This document shows positions 20,730 to 33,661 of a stretch of DNA of 64,000 nucleotides, piece after piece. The translations under genes and the position numbers were made by a program. The notes beneath the pieces were generated by a model, which was given only the letters and a program-made list of their open reading frames with translations, did no database searches and was not told the origin of the DNA. Numbering within the stretch: the stretch's first letter is position 1; every line of letters begins with the position of its first letter. Where the stretch lies: NCBI GenBank assembly GCA_007570785.1, contig ML664159.1, positions 3,699,951 through 3,763,950 on the forward strand, written 5' to 3'. Source of the DNA: Antilocapra americana. Lineage: Eukaryota > Chordata > Mammalia > Artiodactyla > Antilocapridae.

Positions 20730-22492
20730 TCTCCCTTCATTGTAAGATGCACCATTTGTATGTATCTGACTAAGAGGGTGGCAAAAACCAACAGGGAACA
20801 CACTGCCAGTTCATCTTTAATACAAGAGCAATTATAAGATGCATTCTGGTTTCAAAAATGATAAAAGTGACAAAAAAGCCATCTTTGAATCAGTGAAATA
20901 CAGTAACTCATTCTCATTGGTATATTTATATTTATTAATAGTTTGATTTTGTGCTAGGCTTTGGAGAGCAGGGCCAAGAATTCAGATTGAGGAGATGAGC
21001 AAAACATGAGCCATCATGGTGTCCTACCCTCTTGTTCTATAGTCAAGGATAAGCAGAAGAGAAGACATAGTCTGAATCCTCAAGAAGTTTATCACCTCAC
21101 TCATTTTCAATGATCATATGACAATGTAATGTGCATTGACATCTATCAATTACTCAAAGACTGGGGTTTATTTACCACAAGAGTGTGTACTGAAACTAAA
21201 CCTAAAATTACAAGGTTTTTCTTTTTCTTTGAAAAAAAGACACACCAAGTATTCTCTTATATCTCATTTTTTTCTGTAAAATATAATTCTATTTTCATTT
21301 CTGGCATCTCAATTTTTATTAAAGACTTCCTTCTATGATTAAACTCTGTTGTGCTAGTTAATTAGTTATGTATTGGTGAAAGATTTAAGCAATAAGTGGG
21401 AAAAAAAATCTCATGTAGAGTTATCCTTTGTGGGAGAATTTGGTTCCTTGGGTTTTTCATATCCAGAATAAAACAAATTTTAGATGGATTTTGTGACATT
21501 CTAGTACAAGTGAAAAGTAAAATTTCTCTTGAGATTATAGTGTTGTATATGTATAGGGGAGAATGAGTCACTTAAGTCAGAGTTTCTGATTTTTGTTAAA
21601 TGGTAGCTATGCATAGATTTTCATTTTTCCTCACTTAAAGTTTATAATATATTATCTTTATCCCTGTAACATTTCTAAGTGAATCGTAAGTCTAATAAAC
21701 ATATTTTTAACCTCAAGCTACACTCCAGTTATAATGGAGATAATCCCATATCATATATATATATAACAGTGAAAAAATTTCATACTGAAATAAAACCTTA
21801 TTGTAAGATAATTGGCAATATGAATAGTTGGAAGTTAACAGTGACTTTGCCTGAACACACAACATTTAAACATTAATGACGGTAGAAAGCTAATTAGTAA
21901 AATTTAATTGGATGCATGCAAAATGGTATAATGAGAAGAGTTAAAGCATATTTAATTTTTAATCCAAACCCAAACTCTGAAGTGGAAAACCAACTAAAGC
22001 CAATCACTGTAAAAGCTAGAGACTGACACATTTTAAAGACTACCCTATTAGCACACAGAATGAATTGATGTTCAAAATTAAACATGGTAATATATTCTCT
22101 CGTGCCTTAAAAAAACACACACATATAAAATGCAATTATCTAAACTGTTTAAAGATAAAAATTTGGAATGAAAGGGTAGACAAATGTATATGGTAAATGA
22201 CTGCATGGAATATAGTTTGAAGACTAAATTGAATTTTATTATCTGCAGAGAAGCATCCATAGTAAGCCACTCAGCAGGCCAGAGAAACCTAGAAAGCAGC
22301 AAAGGTAAAAGGAGACAGGTCATGGTTAGTGCCCAATTTCACTGAATCTGATATCAGGGCAATATGATATGGAAGTCAAGAAGGTCAGCGCTATTTCAGG
22401 GTATGTATGTTACAGGGAAGCCGATAGTCCCTATCCGTATGCATGATACTGAAACTACACCCAGAGCCCAGGACAAGGAAGAAGGTCCTGTT
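20730..22492. other. No gene seen; weak L2-like patch
   Basis: Positions 20945-21070 (tgctaggctttggagagc, gatgagcaaaacatg) look like a decayed minus-strand L2 3' end. The rest is AT-rich unique DNA. Short frames here have no recognisable domains. Confidence 0.5.
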
Positions 22493-22670
22493 CAGAGTGG
22501 ATCACAATCCTCACTGCACATTACGGTCATCTAAGGAACTTTAAAATACTGATGCCTACGCCCCCACACCAGGGACTTCGATTTAATTGATCTGGGGTGG
22601 GGCCCGGGCAGGAGGATGTTTTAAAGCTGCCTCAGGAGATTTTAATGGGCAGCTAATGTTGAGGACTTTG
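22493..22670. mobile_element. MER5/MER20-like hAT-Charlie MITE
   Basis: The sequence contains ctcactgcacattacggtc, ggaactttaaaatactgatg, gatctggggtggggcc and a terminal ggcagctaatgttgagg, in the order of this MITE group. Terminal repeats are decayed. Confidence 0.75.
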
Positions 22671-24930
22671 ATATGGAAAGACCTTGGAGTACTTTGTTCT
22701 GGCTTTTGCTGATTGGTAGGTGTGTATCTTTTTCTTGGAAGTGAATGTAACCTTTTGTTCTTGCCTGACACTCCTCAAAGGAGAAATGTGATGTTGGCAC
22801 ACAGCATGAGTAAGAGACAATGTTAAGACTGTAAGTCAAAGATGTCTCATCCTAAATACCACAATCAAGTCTACGATGTTTTCCAATGTCTTCTCTGTAT
22901 GATAGACCATTTTGCTAGGTATTGAATGTTGAAAAAAAATATGGCTTTATAGCTTCTCAATGGGGAATTTAAAATACAACATAATTAAACATAATAAAAT
23001 ACAATATAATTAAATGGGTAGGTATTTGTCAGGGTTCTTGGCAGCAGCAAAAACAACTCTAAATTTAGGCAGAAGATGAATTCTTAAAAGACTTCTCTCT
23101 AGGAAGCCAAGAACCAGGCTTGAGGCTATAAACAAATAACAGGGCTCCAAACCATCCTCAGTCCTGTCCTGTGAGAGCCCCACTGCTCTTGGATGCAGAC
23201 CCGGCTGGCCATCAGCCTCTTGAACTGCTGGCAAGCCCAGTGCAGGCTGTAGCTATGCCCACCCACCCCCCAAATCCACACCAGAATTGAGCCCTAGCCC
23301 CTGGGAATGAGTCTTACTGAATGGACCCTGTCCACAACCCTTACAAGTCCTAGCAATCCCTGCTTCTATGTCACCACCTTCTGGATCTAAGTCACCAAAG
23401 CCATATGCCCACCCGTGGGTCTCAGGGAGGCTGGCAGAGTCCTCATCTGGCATTTTCCACTCCCGTAGCGGAACATGGTCTCTCCTTCCTACTCAGACTC
23501 TTAAGGAGGGAAATTCTTCAAATAGAAAGGAGCTCATTCACTGAGAAGCCAAAAAAGAATTCCAAATGGCCTCTGCAAGAATATTTCACTTCTCCTAGGA
23601 TTAAGTAAAGCTAAAGGAAATTATAAGTCCTTGGTCTGCATTTTTCTTCTGTGCCCATAAGTTTTCTCTGTGTCTTTGGTTTCTGAGGGTAGACCTAACT
23701 TCAAGTTCCCAAGTTCATTTTCATGTGTCTTGTTTACATTAGCCTCTCTACCACACAAGTATTTTATTACGCACTAAAGTAAAGTTCGTCAATTCATACC
23801 TAGCATACCGAGTTCTTAGGCTGGTTTCCCACATTGTGCTGTGGTATGCTCTTATACCTAAAATTTGCCAAGTATGGGCAGGTATTACATATTGCAAAAT
23901 ATTGATGCACCCTTAATTATATGTGGAACATGAAACAACCATGTTCATTAACAAGCTCTGGACATTTATCCCCAAATTCCATTTTACATTATAAGTAGAT
24001 CTCATTTTTAGACAGCGCTCAAATACTGATGTATGCTAGGAACTATGAGGTTTAACATGTTTTCGCAGCTCTGAGATCCTAACTTGCCCAGGAAAGAAAA
24101 GTTTGTGCTGGCTCAAAGACATCTCTAAAATTTCTTCTCCCTGTCTGTGATGCTTTGATTATTTCTAAAACATTTTCTGGCGTGTAAATTATAACTCCTC
24201 CTGCCATTTGTTGGCAGACAGTTTGAAAGGAGTCATAATATATACCTTTTCAGAAAAAAAACTGAATGGTTTGATTTCTGACCTACATAGCCACTGTTTA
24301 GTAGTCTAGCCTTGTTCTGACAGGTGAATCCAAATCTTCTCATGGAAATAAATTAGGTTATTATCTTAAATACAAAATCAAATGAATCCTCAACTAAAGG
24401 TTTCTCAAAGTCATTTCTTTCAATGGGAAAACTTTTTTCCCATGAGAAGGAAAGAGGTCATCTTAACCCAAAAGCAAGCATCCAATTCAAATCAGAGAAG
24501 GTATGAAGTAGTCAATCCCAATATACAATAAACAGAAATAACTTTTGAGGAGGGACCCCAGTATTCCCACAACTTACCTTCCGAATGCAAAATTTCCATT
24601 CCTAATTCTGAATTTCCTTTTGGGGAAATAAAACAAGAGTCAGGTTAGTTTTGAAACACAGAGTACTTCTAAACACAAAGGGCTCCAGTTCTAAGCAAAG
24701 AGTAATCTTCTAAGCAAAAGTAATTTTACAAGTTACCAGATTTTATCAACTCTAAGCATTTTTCTATGGAGGAGGTGCATAGTTTTCAATAGAATAGAAA
24801 GGGGACACAACTAAAAAAAAATGAAAGTTAGGGAACAGTGCTCTGGAGAGTAAAACAGAGAGCCCCATCCCTGGTCCAAGGATGGGTTCTTCAACCACCA
24901 CCATCTGGCCATCTAACTGAAATGATGAAA
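22671..24930. other. No gene seen; GC-richer block at 23.0-23.6 kb
   Basis: A distinct block from about 23020 to 23610 is GC-richer than its surroundings and begins tatttgtcagggttcttgg. Its composition suggests an ancient LTR or other repeat, but I cannot name it. Frames on both strands (three of 66-74 codons) show no domain. A short AT tandem (ataattaaa units) lies at about 22978-23012. Confidence 0.45.
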
Positions 24931-25620
24931 GGAAGAAGCACAAGCTGAAATCAAGATTGCCAGGAGAAATATCAATAACCTCAGATATGCAGATGACACC
25001 ACCTTTACGGCAGAAAGTAAAGAGGAACTAAAAAGCCTCTTGATGAAAGTGAAAGAGGAGAGTGAAAAAGTTGGCTTAAAGCTCTACATTCAGAAAACTA
25101 AGATCATGGCATCTGGTCCCATCACTTCATGGGAAATAGATGGAGAAACAGTGGAAACAGTGTCAGACTTTATTTTTGGGGACTCCAAAATCACTGCAGA
25201 CATGACTGCAGCCATGAAATTAAAAGACACTTACTTCTTGGAAAGAAAGCTACCACCAACCTACATAGCATATTGAAAAACAGAGACATCACTTTGTCAA
25301 CAAAGGTCCGTCTAGTCAAGGCTATGGTTTTTCCAGTAGTCATGTATGGATGTGAGTGTTGGACAGTGAAGAAAGCTGAGCACTGAAGAACTGATGCTTT
25401 TGAACTGTGGTGTTGGAGAAGACTCTTGAGAGTCCCTTGGACTGCGAGGAGATCCAACCAGTCCATCCTAAAGGAAATCAGTCCTGGGTGTTCATTGGAA
25501 GGACTGATGTTAAAGCTGAAACTCCAATACTTTGGCCACCTCATGGGAAGAGTTGACTCATTGGAAAAGACCCTGATGCTGGGAAGGACTGGGGGAAGGA
25601 GGAGAAGGGAATGACAGAGG
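24931..25620 (+). pseudogene. BovB reverse transcriptase C-terminal half
   Basis: The element encodes the end of the BovB polymerase. The catalytic YADD is at 24986-24997, followed by KSLLMKVKEESEKVGLKL and KTKIMASGPITSW. A deletion near 25180 shifts the frame: GDSKIT follows DFIF directly instead of the usual LGSKIT. The continuation (LHSILKNRDITLSTKVRL, VMYGCECWTVKKAEH) is in the next frame, with a stop after AEH at 25384-25386. A third open piece covers PWTARRSNQSILKEI. The N-terminal endonuclease and most of the polymerase are missing. Confidence 0.92.
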
Positions 25621-25776
25621 ATGAGATGGCTAGATGGCATCACCGACTCAATGGACATAAATTTGGGTAAACTCCAGCAGTTGGTGATGGACAGGGAGGC
25701 CTGGTGTACTGCGATTCATGGGGTTGCAGAGTCGGACACAACTGAGCAACTGAACTGAATTGAACTGAATTGAAAG
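24931..25776 (+). mobile_element. BovB LINE, 3' third
   Basis: Plus-strand BovB starting at the codons for EEAQAEIKIARR, just before the YADD motif, and reaching the 3' end (gacacaactgagcaactgaac followed by imperfect gaattgaact repeats). It is 5' truncated. No clear target-site duplication is visible. Confidence 0.94.
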
Positions 25777-26734
25777 TCTATTTTCCAAATTCAAAATTTC
25801 TCTGGCGTTCTAGTTTCCATATTTCTTAGATATGAGGATACAAACTGCCACCATCTTTATTTTAAAGAGATTTCTATAAGGGACTGAAGCATTCTTTCAT
25901 TCCTTTGAGAACAGTGAGTGTCAAGTGGCTACCCCATCTGGTGTTTAGAGGCATCATCATCCTCACCACCATTCCCAGTCCAAGTCAGCAAATGGTAGCA
26001 AGTGACAGTAAATGTTCAAGGAGCAGAGATGTCCCTCTGCAATAGGATACACCATCATATAAAAAGAAATAGTAACCATGAGTGTGGCATTCGAGTCATT
26101 AAAAAATGGCATTTTTTAAAACTTTAAAATGCTACATGGTAGTTTAAAATTCTAAATGGTAAAGTAGACTCTTCAGACACTTTCCATTGTATTTTCATTT
26201 TCCACAAAATTTTAAGGAGATGGTTGTCATCAGATATGGCTACATAATTCTTTTTAAAATACAAAAAATTCTGGTTTGTAATCCAGAGAGCCCAGTCCTC
26301 ACTGGTTTGTGATTATAAAAGAAGTCATGACTGGATTAATCAATAGCCTTTTTTTTTTCCAGAAATTCATCTGTCTCAAAGTTTCCCCCATTATTTTCAG
26401 GAGCCCCCTACAATCCCAGTGTACTTTGTTCATGATGATATTACACCAGCATTTCACTAAGTGTGTTCCAGGGAACAGTAGATCCAGAAAATGACCAAGA
26501 AGAAAGAGACTCTGGAGAAAATTGTATCTAGATGCCTCCTTAGCAAGATGCCATGAACATTTCATTAGCTCAGGTGCCACGATGTCCTATTTTGCCTTCT
26601 TTAATCTAATGTCACTCAAGTTCTGATCCAGAAAGTAGAGTTTGCAGTATATGTTTCCTTTCAGTTGTAGCATTCTGTAAGGTTTATGACTTTGTCCTTG
26701 ATAAGTTGGTAGGGAAAATATTAGCTGTTCCACA
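25777..26734. other. No gene seen
   Basis: AT-rich unique DNA. A 93-codon minus-strand frame at 26299-26580 has no recognisable domain. Confidence 0.5.
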
Positions 26735-26870
26735 TTGGAAATGAGAAAATTAAAGCATAAAAATGTTAAATTATTTAGTCAATGTCACCCAGGGTATTTA
26801 TGACAAAGCTGAGACTCAAGTCCAATGCTCTTTTTATTACCCTAGTGATTTGGGGCTTCCAAGTAGTCAT
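26735..26870 (-). mobile_element. MIR SINE, partial
   Basis: ggaaatgagaaaattaaagc, ttatttagtcaatgtcaccc and ctgagactcaagtccaatgc follow the reverse-complement order of MIR (gaggaaactgaggc, taacttgcccaaggtcac, gggattcgaaccca). Strongly decayed. Confidence 0.72.
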
Positions 26871-28079
26871 AAGAGGTTGGGACAGTCACTTACTACCTGC
26901 CACATAAATGAAGAAACACACTTGGGCCTTCAGAGAAGCAACTGTAGAAAAAAATATTCCAAGCACATGACTTCCCCCCAAACCTTGATCTTATTATTCT
27001 ACCCTATTACCTTTTCAAGGCCAGGAAATTACTACTACTTTCTCTTACCAACCCACACCCAAATTTTCTGTCAACTTTTCTCAGTTCATACCAATTAGGA
27101 ATCAAAAATCTGAAAATTTCAAGAAATGATGAAATGTAATGAATTGGAGAGAAAAAATATAGACAAACCTTATATTTAAGGTTTAAAATGTTTTTGTAAG
27201 ACTTTACAAATGTGAAATTACTGATTAGTTTATGGAACATGAAATATTATCAATTGAATTTGATTTCCTCATAAAATCATTGTTTCATTATAGCTCAAAT
27301 AAACCATTGCATGGATTTATTGAATTTACATTTAAATGTATTATATTTTCACATAAATGGAACATTATATTGCCAAACCTTAAACAATTTAGCTAGTTTT
27401 AATATTTTTGAATTTTTGAGAAGCAGGCAAACTTGGGAATAAATGAAATACTATAGGTCAGTAAAACAGAAGGTTATTCTATTTTCTGGACAGTCTGCCA
27501 GTATAGGACAGAAGAAGGGTCATAGTTTTTACCAAAAGAGCTCACAAAAAAAGCAACTTTTTGAATGATGAAGCTATTACCACATGCAAGTATGTCTGAT
27601 CAGCCTCAGTTGTCTAGAAACCTCTACAAGCAGCTTTTGCTTTTCAAAAATTTCCTTTGTATCTATTTGTGTATTTCTGAAAATTAGAGTTTTGTCCTAA
27701 ATGAAACAAGTTTCATCTTGCTCATTTTCTTCCATCAGAGGCAGCCTTATGGGGATGTGCCAGACTCACATGCAAGAACAGCCTCCTCTATCCCTGCTCC
27801 ATGCAAATTTCATAATGCTGGTGCCTCCCTGGTGTCCATCTAGGAGTCAGAGAAGCACTGGCTAGTCCCTTCTGCCTTCTCCACCCCACCCCCTCCCCAG
27901 ACTTCAGGTGGCTTCTTTTCCTGAAACTCCTCAGCTGATCTTTGCTTGGGTTCTTAATCTCTTCTCACCTAATCCTCACCTCACAGTTGCCACTTGTTTT
28001 TCAACACAAGTAAGTCTTAAAAACAAGATTGATCAACTATGTGTTTAAGAAGAACCCAAGTGTGTACAAGGTCCTTTCC
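26871..28079. other. No gene seen
   Basis: AT-rich unique DNA. A C-rich patch (27873-27900) is the only compositional break. Confidence 0.55.
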
Positions 28080-28350
28080 TTGCCATTTCATTCATCCACT
28101 CAACAGACTTTTATTAGGAGCCTGTTCTGGCTGGTTTGTGCTGGGTGTCAAGGATATAGAAAGCATTAAAACAGGACCCCAGCCTAGAAAAGTTCACTCT
28201 AGCAGGAAAGACATTGTGTCCAAGATAAATTGTGACGCCACCAAGTACACACAGCGACAAGTGCTGAAGAAATACAGAGAAGAAGGCAATTATTCTACTG
28301 GGAGAGCTGGGGAAAGGAGGTGGCCTTATGACCAGGTCCTCAGAGGTAGA
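28080..28350 (-). mobile_element. L2 LINE 3' end
   Basis: Plus-strand order is the reverse complement of L2: ttcattcatccactcaacag, tttattaggagcctgttctg, gggtgtcaaggatatag, gttcactctagcagg. Ancient, non-coding. Confidence 0.78.
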
Positions 28351-29319
28351 TAGGAGTTTATCAGCCTGAAAATCTGAGCACAAGTATACCTGAGGCATGG
28401 CATATATTAATTGAAAGAAATGAGATGGCTATGTGCATTTTAACTTACATGCCAATAAAGTTTGGAGGTGCAAATGCTGTCAACCTCAAAATCTTTGTGA
28501 GAGAAATTTACACTTTTGGATCCAAAGGAAGGACATCAATCAACTTTTGGCATTCCCTCCACCTTACTTCACAGTCCTGTCAGGAACCTCTCCACACCTT
28601 CACCAACAATGATTTAAATAGGCTATCCCTTCTCCCAAGTTTTCAGGCCTACCTGTTAACATTCCCTCCTTCACACCTGATAAATGAACCAGCAATTCAT
28701 TCTCGTGGAAGTACAGCTGTAAAGTTTCATAAATAATAAATTAAAACTTGCAGTTGCCATCTAGGTAAAAATAATCTTTAGACTAACTATTGGCAGAACA
28801 TTTAGTCATAGCTCATGATGGAATATGGTTCCACCACATTCAGCTCTAATTTGTGCCTGAGGGGAATTTTCCAGGTAAAGGTGGATGGTACAATGTCAAA
28901 AGTGTCTGGATGTCTGATGTCAAGTAGGCATAACAGCTAACTAATGTTTGGGGGGTTTAGTCATGATTTATCCATGATCCTGGTTTTCCTTATCTCAAAA
29001 ACAAAAATTAAAAAATGAACAGAACCTCTGTTCCCTCTCTCCTTCATATTTCCCTTGTTTCCCCACTAACTTCGGGGTGCAAATGATCCCTTCTATTTTA
29101 TTACCTCCCATTCCCTTCTCCAACTGCTCCCCACCCTGGCACAGTTAGATCTTGGTCAGGCCACTCTATTCCTATTCTAAGGATTCTGCCTCTTAAAGAT
29201 CTCTCATAGCCTCTAATCTAATCAAATGTTCCTATTAATGCTTAATATTTTATACCACACAATGTATTATTCTTTCCCACCATCTTTCCTTCTCAAAGCC
29301 ACCTTTGCTTTCAGTTCTG
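28351..29319. other. No gene seen
   Basis: A 103-codon plus-strand frame (28425-28736) has no recognised domain. Otherwise unique AT-rich sequence. Confidence 0.5.
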
Positions 29320-29480
29320 AATGCAGTCATTCATCAGACATCCACTGATGAACCCAAGCCTGTACTAGGCACTGGGGTTAGCACCATTTCTGCCTTCAAG
29401 AAATTTTTAATCGAATAGGGAAGTCAGAAAAGAGTCCCATAACTATAAACAGGCATGGTATGTCATTAGAAGATTCACTG
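29320..29480 (-). mobile_element. L2 LINE 3' end, short
   Basis: tcattcatcagacatccac, gtactaggcactggggttag and gccttcaagaaatttttaatcg keep the L2 reverse-complement order. Decayed. Confidence 0.72.
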
Positions 29481-30084
29481 AGTGTATCCTTTCACCCAAC
29501 AAACCAAAGACAAAGAAAATATCCTGGAGAATGTGAGCTGGGTTCAGAAGGTCAAGGTTGAGTTCATAAGGAAGGAAAGGCAAGACAGCACATTCCTGGA
29601 AAAAAGTACTTCTGTGCTTCTCCTGTCTTGTTTCCCTACCTGTTTTCTGTCTACCACTGTTTCATTTGGATTCTAGGTATAAATAGAGGCTCAGTCCTCA
29701 TTTCTCAGTGCTTTCCCTACCCACTTCTGCTCATTTACAGAACCTACTTCATAGTTTAACCACCCGCAATATGAGATGATAGTTAAATCTGAGCCTCCTG
29801 CCCCAAATCCCCAACTCCCTGCAGCCCAGACCCACAGGAGGGGCACACTATCTCCTGGTTACCAGTGTTTTCAGACCTGGCTCGTTATGTACCCATGAAG
29901 AGTGGCCTCTTCACAGCTTGAGAACTTCCAGCAATGGATCCATCCTTCTTCCAGGGACTACAATTCAAAACCTTGAGAATAATCTTTTTCTTCTCTCCTT
30001 TCTCCCTACTCAGTTTTCCATGTATTCATGAATGAATAAATATACTATTCATCACAGCTTCCCCTTCTTCTAAGACCCCTAATG
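29481..30084. other. No gene seen
   Basis: Unique sequence. A TATA-like gtataaatag at about 29677-29686 has no associated reading frame of interest. Confidence 0.5.
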
Positions 30085-30475
30085 AACTCTCTTTTGCCCT
30101 CAAAATAAAATAATTCTTAATCTAGATTTAAAACTCTCCATAATCTGATCCCTTATCCAATCCCAATACCATGTACTCTCATCATATTAATATAATAGTT
30201 GAGGGTTTTGAAAGCTACTTCTGCAAACCAAGACTCTGAGAAACAGATTCAATCAGGTCTTCTAATTCTCAACTTAGCACTCCTTCCCATAGGCTCACAT
30301 TGTGTTTCATGTTTTGGTTTATTACACAAGTACAACACCAATTGTTTCTTTCCAAATTGAGAGCTTCTAAAGAGAAGGAAAAGTGTCAGAGACTTTTTTT
30401 TTTCTGTAACTGCTCAGCACGTGGCATGTGGCACTGCATTGTGGATCAAAAAGACCCTTCTTGAATAAATGTTCT
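30085..30475 (+). mobile_element. L2 LINE fragment
   Basis: Contains actctccataatctgatccc (late L2 coding region) and, further on, ttgagagcttctaaagag and gaataaatgttctaacc, the L2 3' terminus. Heavily decayed, so limits are approximate. Confidence 0.6.
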
Positions 30476-30499
30476 AACCACATGATTCTGTTAAGGAAG

Positions 30500-31345
30500 T
30501 CACAGTCTTACTCCTTTGCTTAAAACTCAAACCCTTAAGTCTTCTGATTAGATTCAGTTCAGTTCAGTTCAGTTGCTCAGTTGTGTCTGACTCTTTGCGA
30601 CCCCATGGACTGCAGCATGTCAGGCTTCCCTGTCCATCACCAACTCCCTGAGTTTGCTCAAACTCATGTCCGTCGAGTCAGTGATGCCATCCAACCATCT
30701 TATCCTCTGTCATCCCCATCTCCTCCTGCCTTCAATCTTTCCCAACATCAGGGTCTTTTCAAATGAATCAGCTCTATGCATCAGGCTAAGTAGTGGAGTT
30801 TCAGCTTCAGCATCAGTCCTTCCAATGCATATTCAAGGACTGATTTCCTTTAGGATTGACTGATCAGATTATCTTAATATAAACATGCGACCACAGCTGA
30901 CAAGGTCTTCTTGATCTTACCATGGCCAACCACTCTGGTTTCATCCTCTCCACACTCCATCCCTTTTACCCACCAGGCTCCTTCTTTCTGTTACTTGGGT
31001 TTGCTGAGCTCATGCCCACCTTCAAGCTTTGTGTCAGCTGCTTCTATGAACTAAAATGCTCTGTGGCTGACTCCTGCTCATCATTCTGGTCTCAACACAA
31101 AGGCCACCACCTCAGAGACGCCTTCCCTGACCACCCAACCTAGAGTTAGTCTTAGTCATTCTTATCCTGATGTATTTTCTTCCCAGTGCATATCATAATC
31201 TAAATTTATGTGTTTCATTGCTTGTCTCCCATTAGAATGTAAACTCAGTAGGTCTGAAACATTATTCCTCTGTTCCCCAGTGCCTAAACTAAGGCAATAT
31301 CTATTTGTCAAATGCATAAATGGATGAATGAATGAAGAGTAAATA
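30500..31345 (+). mobile_element. L2 LINE fragment split by a BovB
   Basis: L2 wording before the BovB (cttactcctttgcttaaaac) continues after it: ccaccaggctccttctttc, cttccctgaccacccaacc, ttgcttgtctcccattagaatg and a terminal aaatggatgaatgaatgaag. The order on both sides shows that one L2 was interrupted by the BovB at 30555-30859. Confidence 0.78.
30555..30859 (-). mobile_element. BovB 3' end nested in L2
   Basis: Antisense BovB. It starts with ttcag repeats (the reversed 3' terminus), then gaccccatggactgcagc, and is truncated at gatttcctttaggattga. Flanking duplication: ctgattagatt at 30544-30554 and ctgatcagatt at 30860-30870, one mismatch in 11. Confidence 0.92.
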
Positions 31346-33654
31346 AACCTGTTTCATCTATAAAAACAGAGTTGGAACAGATAATCTCTAAGGTCCCTCC
31401 CCACAAAGTGTTCTTTAATGAATCACAGTTGTTTTTTCATGGAATCAGCCTAGGTTCCTTTACTGGTTGTCATGAGGATAGGTTTTATTTTTCTCTTGAC
31501 TTTAGTTCTCTCACTGAAGAGAGTCTCATGAGTAGAGAAACAATATTGGGAGAAGACAAGAAGAAGGTCAAATAATACAGTTCAGGTAAAGAACCACTCG
31601 CTTCATATTGGGAGGCAGCTGCTTCTTTCGTCACAGCTTTGTCACAGGCTGCAGTTCCACAATCACATTTGCTATCCACTTTTTGTTTTTTAATATGTTT
31701 GCATTATTCTCCCAACATAACCCTTTGTTTTCTTTGGCCTTGATAAAGACATTCCTAAGATAGTTATTATTTCTGAGCTTTCCCCAAGGTACAAAATATA
31801 TTGACTGAGAAATCAGTTCTCCAATGGGTAACGCTGGCACATACCTGATGGGACAAGTCAGTATGTGCCTTCAACTGCTGGTGACAATAGCGGTGTGTGT
31901 TTGCATAGCATTTTTTCTATATATTGGGCATCCAGTTATTGCTGAATTACAGTTTTTCACAGAAGATATTATTTTGCAGCTACTCTGAAGATAGTAGATA
32001 TATGAAATACTGCGATAAAGACTCTGAAACAAGCCATTTAAAATGTTTCTAACCATCATGGAAAAATAGCCAACTACTAACAGTGGCTCCAAGTCTTTAA
32101 TGATCGCTGACATTTACCTATGCTTGTCTTGGAAAAACAAAATCTACCACTGGCTACTTCCTTTCTCAAGAGCCTCCAGAAAATGCACTTTGAAACTTGT
32201 TCAAAGTGTACTATTTACCCATCATCATGGAAACTTTAGACTTACAATGTTTTCTGACCTCATTGCAACTTACTTACATGTATACGCTGAAGAGCCTTCC
32301 TTAAAGCCTAACAAGGTTGGATGTCTTTACTGCTCACAAGATGAAAAGGTTAAAAGTGGAAGAAAGCCTCTTTAGAGGTTTCTTCGACTTCAATTCAAAT
32401 TGCACCCTCAGTAGACTGTAGCCTCGCATGCTTCACTTTCATTTAGCTACATCATCACCTTCTAGTTCCTGTTTCTGGCATGAAGATGCCAGCTTAATCA
32501 GACTATAAATTATTTTCTGCCTTTGCCCACACGTAGCGACCACTGACATCTTAGATTATTATAGTTAATTAGCACTTCAAAGAACACAGAAAAATAGAAA
32601 CTGTGCTTAGATCAAAATGTGAAAAATTATTCTGGTCTCTTCTAGCATAAGGTACTGGCATGCCTTGCCCCAGAGCAGCTAGTGGGCAAAGGAAAGCCCC
32701 TGAGAATAGTCACCAAGGACAAAGGGTTCTCCTCCTGAGCTAGACCTCCTCTTTTGGATTTCTGCTTAGCATCTGCTTAAAACCCCGTTATTTGATTACA
32801 AAGATAAGATAAATGTATCCCCAAGGATTACATCAATTAAATTAATAACCTAGAATTTCAAGGACAAAAATTCCCAAGTCAAAAGATTCAGAATAATGGA
32901 ATATTTACAGAAAAACCATGAAAACCTGTCTTCCAGCCATGAACTTTATAAAATAAAACCACCTCAAATGTGCTGGATTTAATTGATGATCATAAATAAT
33001 GCTACATTTATATGTATAATTAAATTACATTTAATTATAATGTACATTATAATTAAATCTTTTCTCCCTTTAAAAAGGCTGTACAGAAACAATAAAAAAA
33101 AACCATCAAGTCAATTTCAAAACTAAGATGTAAATATCATAATTAGTTTTTCTGTATGTCTTTTTATTTTTCATGAAAGCTACTCTACTGATAGAGAAAT
33201 AATTTATGAAAACAGAAGAAATATTTATTGCAGCTTGCCTCATGATTATCATTGATCATTTAATTTATAGCCTGAATCGTATATTTATACCATTAAGGAT
33301 ATTTTAAGACCTGTTTTTAAATTGCGTTACTATACATACTTCACATTATCTAAAAAGAAATGGCTTAAATTATTCTCATTTTAGATTTTTAAAAATTTTA
33401 TTTTTTTAATCACACAATTATCCTAGAGACTAATGTAATTTTCCTGTCACCATCACTTCACCCTTTAAAAATAAATATGTGGTTCCCAATACTGCAACAA
33501 AGAATAAATTACACATATTCTGCTTCTCCATTGCTGCTAACTTAATTCAAGGAAAATTCTCCTTATGTAACATAAGAAATCATTTCAGCTCTACTATTTA
33601 TCTAAAATAAAAATCAGATACTAACAACCAAACATGAAAACATATCATTTTGTA
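31346..33654. other. No gene seen; contains an AT palindrome
   Basis: About 2.3 kb of AT-rich DNA without recognised repeats. Short frames near 31372-31575 and 32100-32375 lack domains. The palindrome at 33015-33058 is listed separately. Confidence 0.5.
33015..33058. repeat. AT-rich palindrome, three alternating 11-bp arms
   Basis: tataattaaat occurs at 33015-33025 and 33048-33058, and its reverse complement atttaattata at 33029-33039. Positions 33029-33058 form a perfect 30-bp palindrome centred on gtac, so the DNA can fold two alternative hairpins. Confidence 0.9.
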
Positions 33655-33661
33655 TTATAGA

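Noticed and set aside
29677..29690. TATA-like gtataaatag as a promoter
   Set aside because: No transcript model, downstream frame or supporting element nearby; such motifs are frequent in AT-rich DNA.
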